Shown here: positions 24,567 through 31,886 of the stretch, piece by piece | Numbering within the stretch: the first letter of the stretch is position 1 | Layout: every line of letters starts with the position of its first letter | Origin: Anaerolineae bacterium | GTDB lineage: Bacteria; Chloroflexota; Anaerolineae; Anaerolineales; Villigracilaceae | Assembly (NCBI GenBank): GCA_017303735.1 | Contig: JAFLCF010000028.1 | Span: 1 to 32,211 of the forward strand | Length of the DNA: 32,211 bases | Direction of reading: 5' to 3' | Position numbers and translations under genes: made by a program | The notes under the pieces: model-generated | Databases searched by the model: none | What the model was told of the DNA's origin: nothing | Seen by the model: only the letters and a program-made list of their open reading frames with translations

Positions 24567-25064
24567 ATGGATCGCCGAAAACTCATCCAATATCTGCTAT
24601 TGAACGTCTTCGTCTCGGCGAGCGTCACGGGTGGAATCCTGTTTTGGTACGACCGCAATTATCGCGCCGTCAGCCAGCCTGCCGCGATCCAGCAGGCGGC
24701 TCCTGTCAGTGGTATCGATCCAGCTTTGGCATCTAATACCGATTTGCAAACAGATATCCCCGTAAAGATCAGTAGTGTAGTTGGGTCTGGTGTATTGGCT
24801 TCTGAAGTGGTTATCATAAAATTTGATGGGGAAGGGCAACTTGACCTAACCTCGTGGCAGCTTAAGGATGACGACGGCAATACCTTTACCTTCCCTAAAG
24901 TCACTTTGTACCCCAATGGAGCCGTTCAAGTTCACACAATCGTCGGTACAGATACCGTCATTGACCTGTACTGGGGCATAGGCGAAGCCGTTTGGAGTTC
25001 AGGGGAAGAAGCACGTCTTTTTGATTCGCAAGGCAATTTGAGGGCTGTTTATCGCGTTCCGTAG
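24567..25064 (+). CDS. Membrane-anchored lamin-tail-domain (LTD) protein
   Basis: A 165-residue protein with one N-terminal membrane anchor (about 6-27, YLLLNVFVSASVTGGILFWY). A C-terminal domain (about 72-165) has the look of a bacterial lamin-tail domain. The immunoglobulin-like strand pattern is visible in LDLTSWQLKDDDGNTFTFP, LYPNGAVQVHT and WSSGEEARLFDSQG. Bacterial LTDs are usually extracytoplasmic binding or anchoring modules. The start at 24567 is chosen from the -10 spacing; a GTG at 24513 would lie inside the terminator. It is 23 nt upstream of the receptor kinase, and the two probably form one unit. Confidence 0.75.
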   Translation: MDRRKLIQYLLLNVFVSASVTGGILFWYDRNYRAVSQPAAIQQAAPVSGIDPALASNTDLQTDIPVKISSVVGSGVLASEVVIIKFDGEGQLDLTSWQLKDDDGNTFTFPKVTLYPNGAVQVHTIVGTDTVIDLYWGIGEAVWSSGEEARLFDSQGNLRAVYRVP

Positions 25065-25087
25065 ATTATTGGTATCAGGAGCATAAA

Positions 25088-26716
25088 ATGGAACAACTTC
25101 AACCCGGACAAATGCTCGGCGCATATCGCATTATTGAGCAGGTGGGGGAAGGGGGCATGGCAACTGTTTATAAGGCGTATCAAGCCTCCATGGATCGTCA
25201 TGTGGCGATCAAGGTTCTCCCATTGGAATTGGCAAAAAATGATGAGTTCGTCCAACGCTTCCAGCAGGAAGCCCGCATCATTGCCAGACTTGAACATCCG
25301 CACATCCTGCCGGTATTCGACTATGGCGAAGAAAATGGGATCGTATATTTTGCCATGCGCTATCTTGATACGGGGACATTGAAAGACAAATTGCTTTCAG
25401 AAACACTTTCACTGGACGAAGTAAATAACATCTTTATTCAACTTGCCGGAGCGCTGGGGTATGCACATGCCCAAGGCGTCGTTCATCGCGACCTCAAACC
25501 AGCCAATGTTCTCGTAGACGCAAATGGGAATCTATTCCTCACCGATTTTGGGATCGCCAAGATCCTCGAAAGTGCATCACCAAGCCTCACACAGACCTCC
25601 GCTGTCATGGGAACCCCCACATACATCAGCCCTGAACAAGCATCTGCGCTGCCAATAGACCAACGGACAGATATTTACTCATTGGGCGTCATGTTGTATG
25701 AGATGGTTACGGGGCAAGTCCCCTTTGTGGCTGACACTCCGTTGGGCGTAATTATCAAACATCTTAGCGAACCGCTGCCTTTGCCTTCGCTCGTCAACCC
25801 TGAGATTTCTCCAGCCATCGAACAGGTATTGCTCAAAGCATTGGCAAAGGAAACACAAGATCGTTTTTCCAATGTCGCCGAATTTGCCTCCGCCTGGAAA
25901 CAGGCATTACAAGGCGTGGATGTTTCCCCAGACATTTCACAAAAAGGATTAAAACCCGCGCTTCCGACTCAAGAGAAGCCTGCTACATCTACCCAGGCAG
26001 TGTCCAAGTCTGGAAGATCTTTGATCGGCTATGGTATCGGCTGCATTGCTGTGATCTGCCTCGCCTTCTCAGCACTTGGCGGACTTGGGCTCGCCTCGCA
26101 ATTTTTCAACCGAACTTCAACGCCAACTCAAGCCTCAATCATTCCAGGTGAAATCATTTTGCAGGAAAATTTTTCGGGGTCAAGCACAACCTGGGGCGTG
26201 GTCGACGATGAAAACAGCTATGTGTATTTGGACAACGAAGCATTACGCATGGTCATTTCCAAGCGTAACTGGTTTGTGTGGAGCTCACCAAATTCCATTG
26301 CCTATCGTGATGTGTATCTTGAAACAACCGTCATTAACAACGATACCGATCAATACACGGCGTTTGGCTTGTTCTGTAACCAGCAGTCCGACGGTCAATC
26401 TTTCTATTATTTTGGTATTACACCCGCCGGACAATACGCCATCGCCCGCGTAGACTCTGGTACGCTGGAAAACTTCATCACAAACAACGGTCAATGGGGC
26501 TATTCCAATTTGATAGAAACAAATGCGCCGTCCTATCATGTTGAAGCAGCCTGCGGGAACGGCGTTTTGACTCTCTCTGTGAACGGTCAACTGATCGACA
26601 CGGTCACCGATACAACCTATGCCTCAGGCAGGGCAGGGGTCTTCATCTGGAGCGCCGAACAAGCCACCAAAACTGACATTTCTTTCGACGATTTCATCCT
26701 AGCCAATCTCCCATAA
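25088..26716 (+). CDS. Receptor-type Ser/Thr protein kinase with a lipoprotein-like ectodomain
   Basis: A 542-residue single-pass membrane kinase. The kinase domain (about 1-270) has GEGGMATVYKAY, catalytic Lys42, HRDLKPAN (Asp135) and DFGIAK (Asp153), all intact. A Pro/Ser linker leads to a transmembrane helix (about 312-338). The extracytoplasmic part (about 355-542) is homologous to the lipoprotein encoded at 23771, including two conserved cysteines and the SFDDF ending. It may sense a ligand shared with, or delivered by, that lipoprotein. AGGAG precedes the ATG. The LTD gene is directly upstream. Confidence 0.94.
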   Translation: MEQLQPGQMLGAYRIIEQVGEGGMATVYKAYQASMDRHVAIKVLPLELAKNDEFVQRFQQEARIIARLEHPHILPVFDYGEENGIVYFAMRYLDTGTLKDKLLSETLSLDEVNNIFIQLAGALGYAHAQGVVHRDLKPANVLVDANGNLFLTDFGIAKILESASPSLTQTSAVMGTPTYISPEQASALPIDQRTDIYSLGVMLYEMVTGQVPFVADTPLGVIIKHLSEPLPLPSLVNPEISPAIEQVLLKALAKETQDRFSNVAEFASAWKQALQGVDVSPDISQKGLKPALPTQEKPATSTQAVSKSGRSLIGYGIGCIAVICLAFSALGGLGLASQFFNRTSTPTQASIIPGEIILQENFSGSSTTWGVVDDENSYVYLDNEALRMVISKRNWFVWSSPNSIAYRDVYLETTVINNDTDQYTAFGLFCNQQSDGQSFYYFGITPAGQYAIARVDSGTLENFITNNGQWGYSNLIETNAPSYHVEAACGNGVLTLSVNGQLIDTVTDTTYASGRAGVFIWSAEQATKTDISFDDFILANLP

Positions 26717-26738
26717 ATGGCTGTCGTGAATTATTTTG

Positions 26739-26747
26739 TGCTATGAT
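26739..26747 (+). promoter_or_regulatory. Extended -10 promoter of dnaX
   Basis: TGCTATGAT with -10 at 26742-26747, nearly identical in context to the LTD promoter. No clear -35. The leader would be about 27 nt and lacks an obvious Shine-Dalgarno. Confidence 0.5.
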
Positions 26748-26779
26748 TCAAACATTCTAACAACCACCTGAAACCTAAA

Positions 26780-28318
26780 ATGACCCAAGCCCTCTACCGC
26801 AAGTACCGCCCGAAACAATGGGATACCGTGATCGGACAAGACCACGTCATCCAAACCCTGACCAACTCCATTAAAGCAGACAGAGTCGGTCACGCCTATC
26901 TCTTCGCGGGTCCACGCGGAACGGGCAAGACCACCGTCGCACGTTTGCTGGCGAAGGCGGTCAACTGTCTCAACGAAGACCCCACCAAACGTCCATGCAA
27001 CGAGTGCGAACACTGCAAAGCCGTCAACGAAAACCGCTTCATGGACATGATCGAGATCGACGCCGCCTCCAACAACGGCGTGGACGATGTCCGTGACCTG
27101 CGCGAAAAGATCAACTTCTCCCCGTCGCAGGGCAAATACAAAGTCTATGTCATCGACGAAGTTCACATGCTCTCAGGCGGCGCGTTCAATGCCCTGCTCA
27201 AAACGCTCGAAGAGCCGCCTCCACATGCCATCTTTGTTTTAGCCACTACCGAAATTCACAAGATCCCCGCCACGGTTTTATCTCGTTGCCAACGACATGA
27301 GTTTCGTCGTGTGCCCATCGACGAGATCGTCAAAAATCTCAAAGAGATCGCCGCAACCGAAAACATCCAAGCCGACGAAGAAGCCCTCACACTCATTGCC
27401 CGTCAGTCAGCGGGGGGCATGCGCGACGCGCAATCTCTCCTCGACCAGCTTTCTTCCACGGGCGCGAAGATTACGCTTCACATTGCGCAGCAAGTTCTCG
27501 GCACGGCAACCAGTCAGACCGTGCTCGATGTCATCAACTCCATCCTCGACCATCAACCCGCGCGCGGACTTGAGACCATTCACAAAGCGCTCGACTCGGG
27601 CGCCGATCCGCGTTCGCTGGCGCGTCAACTCGTCGAATACACTCGCGGGCTGATGCTCATTCAAATGGGCAACGCCGAGCAGGTCGAAGCCACGCGTGAA
27701 GTCAAAACTCAAATGGAAGCGCACGCCAAAGCCTTCAACACCTCCGATGTTTTGCGCATGATGAAAATCTTCAACAATGCGGCAACGGATTTACGCGGCG
27801 GCTGGCAGCCCTCTTTGAGTCTGGAACTCGCCCTCGCAGAAGTGATCGACGCTCCAGCCGAAATTGCCCAAGTCGCTGTTGCGCCTCGAACCAAGCCTCA
27901 GCCTGTATCAGCTCCCGTAGCAGAATCCAAGCCTGAGGTTAAGAAAGAGCCGCAACCTGTCGTAGAAGCCCCAGCCATCAATTCCAACGACATCGTCAAA
28001 GCCTGGAAGCCGCTCATCAACACGCTTCCTAAAGATAAAAATACACTCGGCGCGTTGATGAACTCGGTCAAGATGATCGACGTGCAAGGCAAGACCCTCA
28101 TCCTCGGCATGGCAAGCGACGTGCTCGTGGAGAAACTCAACAAACCTGACCAGATCGAAACCATCCAGCGCCTCATCAAAGATCACTTCCACGTGGACTT
28201 GTCTGTACGCTGTGTGGTCACCAACGCCAAAGGCAAACTCCCCGCCCATGTCGCGCAAGATGGCATGGTCGCCGCCGCGATTCAACAAGGTGGGGAAATT
28301 GTTGATATGGATGAATAG
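26780..28318 (+). CDS. dnaX: DNA polymerase III subunit gamma/tau
   Basis: The ATPase of the clamp loader that puts the beta sliding clamp onto primed DNA. The 512-residue protein has Walker A GPRGTGKT (44-51), four zinc-binding cysteines (63, 73, 76, 79), Walker B VIDEVHM (Asp126, Glu127) and the SRC motif at about 168-170. Domain III follows to about 365. The Pro/Ala/Lys-rich linker and C-terminal part (about 370-512) contact other replisome subunits. The length fits a short tau. It heads the conserved dnaX-ebfC-recR cluster. No frameshift slippery site for gamma was recognised. Confidence 0.96.
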   Translation: MTQALYRKYRPKQWDTVIGQDHVIQTLTNSIKADRVGHAYLFAGPRGTGKTTVARLLAKAVNCLNEDPTKRPCNECEHCKAVNENRFMDMIEIDAASNNGVDDVRDLREKINFSPSQGKYKVYVIDEVHMLSGGAFNALLKTLEEPPPHAIFVLATTEIHKIPATVLSRCQRHEFRRVPIDEIVKNLKEIAATENIQADEEALTLIARQSAGGMRDAQSLLDQLSSTGAKITLHIAQQVLGTATSQTVLDVINSILDHQPARGLETIHKALDSGADPRSLARQLVEYTRGLMLIQMGNAEQVEATREVKTQMEAHAKAFNTSDVLRMMKIFNNAATDLRGGWQPSLSLELALAEVIDAPAEIAQVAVAPRTKPQPVSAPVAESKPEVKKEPQPVVEAPAINSNDIVKAWKPLINTLPKDKNTLGALMNSVKMIDVQGKTLILGMASDVLVEKLNKPDQIETIQRLIKDHFHVDLSVRCVVTNAKGKLPAHVAQDGMVAAAIQQGGEIVDMDE

Positions 28319-28321
28319 GAA

Positions 28322-28384
28322 AATACGATATTCGATACTCGAACATCGAGTCCGAATATCGAGTATCGAATATCAAATAACGAG
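28322..28384. repeat. Heptamer repeat island 6 between dnaX and ebfC
   Basis: Nine 7-bp units (63 bp), largely nnnTCGA and TATCGAn. 28327-28341 is perfectly complementary to 28360-28374 (15 bp). It shares an identical 18-mer with the island inside prmA and has the same length. Confidence 0.85.
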
Positions 28385-28392
28385 GTTTAATT

Positions 28393-28722
28393 ATGGCAAA
28401 AGGATTTAACAAAGGACCCGCCATGGGCGGACAGGGCGGAATGATGCAGCAATTGCAGCGAATGCAAAAGCAAATGGAAGAAGCGCAGGCGAAACTTGCC
28501 GAAGAGACTGTGTCCGCAACGGCGGGTGGGGGAGCGATCAAAGTCGTCATGACTGGTGACCAGAAATGCAAATCGGTTGAGATTTCCCCCGAGTTCCTCA
28601 AAGACGCCGATGCCGAAATGTTACAAGACATGGTCTTGTCCGCTGTCAACATGGCATTGGATGAGTCACGCGCCTTGCAGGAAAAGTTGATGGGTCCGCT
28701 GGCGGGTGGGCTTCCGTTTTAA
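28393..28722 (+). CDS. ebfC: Nucleoid-associated protein, YbaB/EbfC family
   Basis: A 109-residue dimeric DNA-binding protein of the YbaB/EbfC family, usually encoded between dnaX and recR as here. The Gly/Met/Gln-rich N-terminus (GPAMGGQGGMMQQLQRMQKQM) leads into the long helix. The central GAIKVVMTGDQKCKSVEISPEFL strand region and the terminal GPLAGGLPF are family hallmarks. It is thought to act in nucleoid structure or recombination repair. GAGG lies upstream of the ATG. Confidence 0.94.
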   Translation: MAKGFNKGPAMGGQGGMMQQLQRMQKQMEEAQAKLAEETVSATAGGGAIKVVMTGDQKCKSVEISPEFLKDADAEMLQDMVLSAVNMALDESRALQEKLMGPLAGGLPF

Positions 28723-28728
28723 TCTTTT

Positions 28729-28755
28729 GTAGGGGCGAGGTCACCTCGCCCCTAC
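28729..28755. repeat. 27-bp near-perfect palindrome between ebfC and recR
   Basis: A 13-bp arm (28729-28741, beginning GTAGGGGCGAGG) is exactly complementary to 28743-28755 around a single C. No T-run follows, so it is not a standard terminator. It is 10 nt upstream of recR and may block its ribosome site. A shorter relative lies at 17744-17765. Confidence 0.85.
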
Positions 28756-28765
28756 GGAATTAATT

Positions 28766-29371
28766 ATGTTATTACCTGAATCCATTCAATCCCTCGTCAC
28801 CGCCCTCGAACGCCTGCCCGGCATTGGACCCAAGTCCGCTTCGCGGCTGGCGTTCTATCTGCTTCGCGCCTCCGAAGATGTCGCACAAGATCTGTCCACG
28901 GCGCTGGCGAATCTCAAAGCCAACACCGCCTTCTGCTCCGAATGTTTCAACATCACCGACGCAGGACGCGAGCGCTGTGAGATTTGCGAATCTCAAAAAC
29001 GCGACTCGTCTCTGATCTGTGTCGTCGAAGAAGCCTTGGATGTCCTCGCGTTGGAACGGACTGGCGGCTTTCAAGGCAAGTATCACGTCTTGCAGGGAGT
29101 TTTATCTCCCATCGAAGGCATCGGTCCTGATGACTTAAAGATCAAGCAACTTGCTGAGCGGGTGGCACGTGGGGGAGTGGGGGAGGTCATCATCGCCACC
29201 AATCCCAGTATGGAAGGCGACGCGACCGCGCTTTATCTCCGTCAACAACTTGAGCCGATGGGCGTCAAAGTCACCCGCCTTGCGCGCGGTCTGCCCGTAG
29301 GCGGCGACCTGGAATACGCCGATCAAAACACCTTGCTGCGCGCGCTTGCAGGCAGGCATGAAATGAACTAA
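28766..29371 (+). CDS. recR: Recombination protein RecR
   Basis: RecR acts with RecO and RecF to load RecA at gaps. The 201-residue length is standard. The N-terminal helix-hairpin-helix is at about 15-35 (LERLPGIGPKSASRLAFYL). The Cys4 zinc finger uses Cys57, Cys60, Cys71 and Cys74. The Toprim domain (about 81-175) starts LICVVEEALDVLALE and includes GVLSPIEGIGPDDL, and a Walker-like tail follows. No strong ribosome site is visible; a palindrome lies just upstream. It is the third gene of dnaX-ebfC-recR and is closed by a perfect terminator. Confidence 0.97.
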   Translation: MLLPESIQSLVTALERLPGIGPKSASRLAFYLLRASEDVAQDLSTALANLKANTAFCSECFNITDAGRERCEICESQKRDSSLICVVEEALDVLALERTGGFQGKYHVLQGVLSPIEGIGPDDLKIKQLAERVARGGVGEVIIATNPSMEGDATALYLRQQLEPMGVKVTRLARGLPVGGDLEYADQNTLLRALAGRHEMN

Positions 29372-29372
29372 T

Positions 29373-29409
29373 AAAAAGACAGCCTCGAATTTCTCGAGGC
29401 TGTCTTTTT
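29373..29409. terminator. Bidirectional terminator after recR
   Basis: A perfect 16-bp stem (29373-29388 with 29394-29409) with A-run and T-run on opposite sides. It also serves the convergent dehydrogenase gene, whose stop codon overlaps it. Confidence 0.95.
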
Positions 29410-30238
29410 ATGGACGTAATGCTTTCAAAACATCATGTAATTCTGGTTCTTGATGGCTATCCTTGAAACCTCTCATGCGGTGATAAATTTCTCCCGCCGC
29501 CTTATGAAACCCATCCGGCAAACCTGCTTCTGCAAACGTTTCTGCGATTTCCCTCATTTCTCCCTCAAACCTCCACGCTTTTGCCGTCACCCGCCTAGCC
29601 CTATGGTTGACTTGTTCTGAAAAACCGTCTTCATCCATGTCCCATTGCTGATATAACTCGTCCCTTACATTATTAGACTCTGCAACCGCAAGAATGGCAG
29701 AAAGCAAAGCGGTCGTTCCTTTGGAATATGCCGCATAACACATCTTCAGAGCAGAAGCTTTGCCTGCTTCTGTCGCAATTACTTTGGTTTCCAAAGGGCC
29801 ATTCGCGAAAATCGAAGCAATGGATCCCGCCTTTTCGCCGGACAAATACAGCCAGGTGCTTTTTGGCTTCCATGCGGGTCCGCCTATAATGCCGCCATCA
29901 ATAAAGTCGATTCCCGCTGATTTCATCCTGTTTCCCATGAACTGGGTGCGCTTTGGTGAAATGGCATTCGCGTCTAGATATAATCCCGAGAAACCTTCGT
30001 GGATGACCGAATTCCCCACTTTCTCTGCAGCATGAGGCGGACAGACGCTGAAAACAATTTCGCAGTCTTTGCATAACATCGTCAATGAGTCTGTTTCGAG
30101 CAATCCGTGTTTTTGTGCGCGTTCGCGAGTCTTTTGGCTTCTTCCAGATGGAACCCAAAATACCCGATGACCGTTGTTGATTGCCGATGCTGCAATGGAA
30201 ACGCCCATCTCGCCCGGATGTAAAATACCAATGTCCAT
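29408..30238 (-). CDS. NAD(P)-binding 6-phosphogluconate dehydrogenase-like protein (DUF1932 C-terminus)
   Basis: A 276-residue beta-hydroxyacid-dehydrogenase-like protein. The N-terminal Rossmann domain has ILHPGEMG where the family has GxGxxG. LYLDANAISP and IDGGIIGGP follow, both typical of this family. The C-terminal helical domain (KMCYAAYSKGTTALLSAI) looks like DUF1932. The substrate is unknown. The start at 30238 is chosen over ATG 30253 because AAAGGAG then sits 5 nt upstream. It is divergent from the glycosyltransferase gene, 29 nt away, and convergent with recR. Confidence 0.85.
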   Translation of the reverse strand: MDIGILHPGEMGVSIAASAINNGHRVFWVPSGRSQKTRERAQKHGLLETDSLTMLCKDCEIVFSVCPPHAAEKVGNSVIHEGFSGLYLDANAISPKRTQFMGNRMKSAGIDFIDGGIIGGPAWKPKSTWLYLSGEKAGSIASIFANGPLETKVIATEAGKASALKMCYAAYSKGTTALLSAILAVAESNNVRDELYQQWDMDEDGFSEQVNHRARRVTAKAWRFEGEMREIAETFAEAGLPDGFHKAAGEIYHRMRGFKDSHQEPELHDVLKALRP

Positions 30239-30267
30239 ATCAACTCCTTTCATAATAAAATAATCAA

Positions 30268-31524
30268 GTGAATATTACCATTCTCACCTTCGGCTCTCGC
30301 GGCGATGTCCAACCCTTTTTGCCTTTATCTCTCGGCTTGATGGCTCGTGGACATAACGTCATTCTCGCTGCGCCTGCGCGTTTTAAGAGTCTAGTTGAAG
30401 AGCATGGCATCACATTCTTTACGCTCGCTGGTGACCCTGAAGAACTCAGTCGCCGCCTCAATGATGCTGGCTATAACTTCTTCAAACTCATGAAAGAGTT
30501 GATGAGTCATGCAGTGGATATCGGCGCAGAGATGATGCGTCAAACCGATGAAGCCTGCCGCGATGCAGACCTTATCATCCACACGTTCGCTCACACTGTT
30601 GGCGCCCATACCCTCGCCCGCGAGAAAAACATCCCTGATATTCACATCCAAACCTTTCCCATGTTCACGCCCACCGGCGATTATCCCAACATCTCTTTAC
30701 CGAATCTTGGGTTTCGTTTTTTGAATCGCTTAACTCACACCACCTCTTTGAAAATTACCGAACTAACTTCTTCTTTAGGATTTGAACAAGTCCGCCGCCG
30801 AGCGGGATTACCCACGCGAAAGCTTTATTCCCCCTTCAAAGATTCCCCGCCTCGTCTCCGGACCCCGATCCTGTGTGCCTGGTCTCCAAGCCTTATCCCA
30901 CCCTCAAGCGACTGGAGTCCGCGCGTACATGTCACTGGATATTATTTCTTTCCTCATAACAATTCATATGTCCTACCAAATGAATTAAAAGAATTCTTGA
31001 AATCGGGAAAGTCACCAGTTTGTATTTCATTTGGAAGCATGGTCAATAAGAACGCTCGAAAGGTTGATGAGATTATTCGCGAATCATTGAAGCGAACAAA
31101 TTGTCGCGGCATTATCTTGTCAGGGTGGGGGAGTGCGAAACGTGAATCAACGAGTGATTTGTTGTATCTTGAGTCTGCGCCACATGATTGGTTGCTGCCA
31201 AAATGCAAGATGTTGATTCATCATGGCGGCGCTGGAACAACATCCGCTGCATTGCGTGCGGGGATTCCACAAGTGGTTGTGCCATTTATGGCTGATCAAC
31301 CGTTTTGGGGAAGTAGAGTCAATGTCATCGGCGTTGCACCAAAACCTATTCGCGTGAATCAATTGTCAATGGAGATGATGGTGAATGCCATGGCTGAGGC
31401 TGAGTCAAAAGATATTCTTGAGCGTGCGCAGGTAGCAGGTCAAGCAATACGAGGCGAAGATGGTGTAATGAATGCGGTCATGTTGATCGAGTCATATGCG
31501 ATACGGTTCAATGAATCCGCTTGA
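30268..31524 (+). CDS. GT1/GT28-type glycosyltransferase (sterol glucosyltransferase-like)
   Basis: A 418-residue GT-B-fold enzyme that transfers a sugar from a nucleotide donor to a lipid or small molecule. The N-terminal domain starts MNITILTFGSRGDVQPFL, like GT28-domain sterol and macrolide glucosyltransferases. The C-terminal donor site has the HHGGAGTTSAALRAGIP motif from His318 onward, followed by PFMADQPFWG. Acceptor and donor are unknown. The start is GTG 30268 with no Shine-Dalgarno; a TAAAAT box ends 6 nt upstream, compatible with a leaderless mRNA. It is the last protein gene before the rRNA locus. Confidence 0.92.
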   Translation: MNITILTFGSRGDVQPFLPLSLGLMARGHNVILAAPARFKSLVEEHGITFFTLAGDPEELSRRLNDAGYNFFKLMKELMSHAVDIGAEMMRQTDEACRDADLIIHTFAHTVGAHTLAREKNIPDIHIQTFPMFTPTGDYPNISLPNLGFRFLNRLTHTTSLKITELTSSLGFEQVRRRAGLPTRKLYSPFKDSPPRLRTPILCAWSPSLIPPSSDWSPRVHVTGYYFFPHNNSYVLPNELKEFLKSGKSPVCISFGSMVNKNARKVDEIIRESLKRTNCRGIILSGWGSAKRESTSDLLYLESAPHDWLLPKCKMLIHHGGAGTTSAALRAGIPQVVVPFMADQPFWGSRVNVIGVAPKPIRVNQLSMEMMVNAMAEAESKDILERAQVAGQAIRGEDGVMNAVMLIESYAIRFNESA

Positions 31525-31565
31525 AAATTGGTCCGATTTTTTAAGGTTTAAACCCCTTGAATCTA

Positions 31566-31593
31566 TTGACAAATCATTACAGATGCATATAAT
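31566..31593 (+). promoter_or_regulatory. rRNA promoter P1 (full consensus hexamers)
   Basis: TTGACA (31566-31571), a 16-nt spacer and TATAAT (31588-31593): both hexamers match the housekeeping consensus exactly. It lies about 290 nt upstream of mature 16S and would transcribe the folded leader region. Confidence 0.85.
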
Positions 31594-31629
31594 TCCCTCT
31601 CGCCAGTAATAAAAAAGATTTCGTCTCCC

Positions 31630-31739
31630 AGACAGATCATTGACAACTGAGTAACCGTCTTCCATCAGAGACACAAAGCAGCTAAGTTTTGCAGCCTGAT
31701 GAACCGATGCGAAAGAAAAGCATCGGTATTTTAGTCTGT
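31630..31739 (+). ncRNA. Structured leader or small RNA between rRNA promoters P1 and P2 (unknown)
   Basis: The 31525-31883 gap holds no protein gene. Between P1 and P2 a nested fold is visible: CAGAC (31630-31634) pairs with GTCTG (31735-31739), and CATCAG pairs with CTGATG. Inside the latter CAAAGC pairs with GTTTTG around AGCTAA. A further 8-bp hairpin ACCGATGC/GCATCGGT (31703-31727) is followed by ATTTTAG. It could be the rRNA leader or a separate small RNA ending at the last hairpin. No known class was recognised. Confidence 0.4.
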
Positions 31740-31747
31740 GAAAAACC

Positions 31748-31776
31748 TTGACGGCGGTTATAAGAGCTAGTAGAAT
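31748..31776 (+). promoter_or_regulatory. rRNA promoter P2
   Basis: TTGACG (31748-31753), a 17-nt spacer and TAGAAT (31771-31776). With P1 it gives the tandem-promoter layout typical of rRNA operons. Confidence 0.8.
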
Positions 31777-31861
31777 ATCGCTCGCTCAAATGGCAAGCAC
31801 CTTAACAACTGAACAGTGATAGGAAACAAAAAATGACGAACCAGTCAATTCCGTGACTTTC

Positions 31862-31883
31862 ACACTCGCAAGAGTGTCAATTT

Positions 31884-31886
<3 letters not shown>
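31862..31886 (+). other. Hairpin plus T-run abutting the 16S 5' end
   Basis: ACACTC (31862-31867), GCAA tetraloop, GAGTGT (31872-31877), then CAA and six T (31881-31886). It looks like a weak intrinsic terminator or an RNase processing hairpin, directly at the predicted mature 16S start. Confidence 0.55.

Noticed and set aside
31525..31565. Terminator after the glycosyltransferase gene
   Set aside because: A GGTTTAAACC palindrome is present but the stem is weak and has no T-run after it.
31630..31739. c-di-GMP (GEMM) riboswitch, suggested by ACACAAAGC and AACCGATG
   Set aside because: The order and pairing of the conserved GEMM blocks do not fit, and the downstream gene is rRNA.
31862..31880. 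Second CIRCE element, from the shared CACTCGCAAGA string
   Set aside because: Arms are separated by 4 nt, not 9, and the site is at an rRNA gene; the likeness to the real CIRCE is chance.
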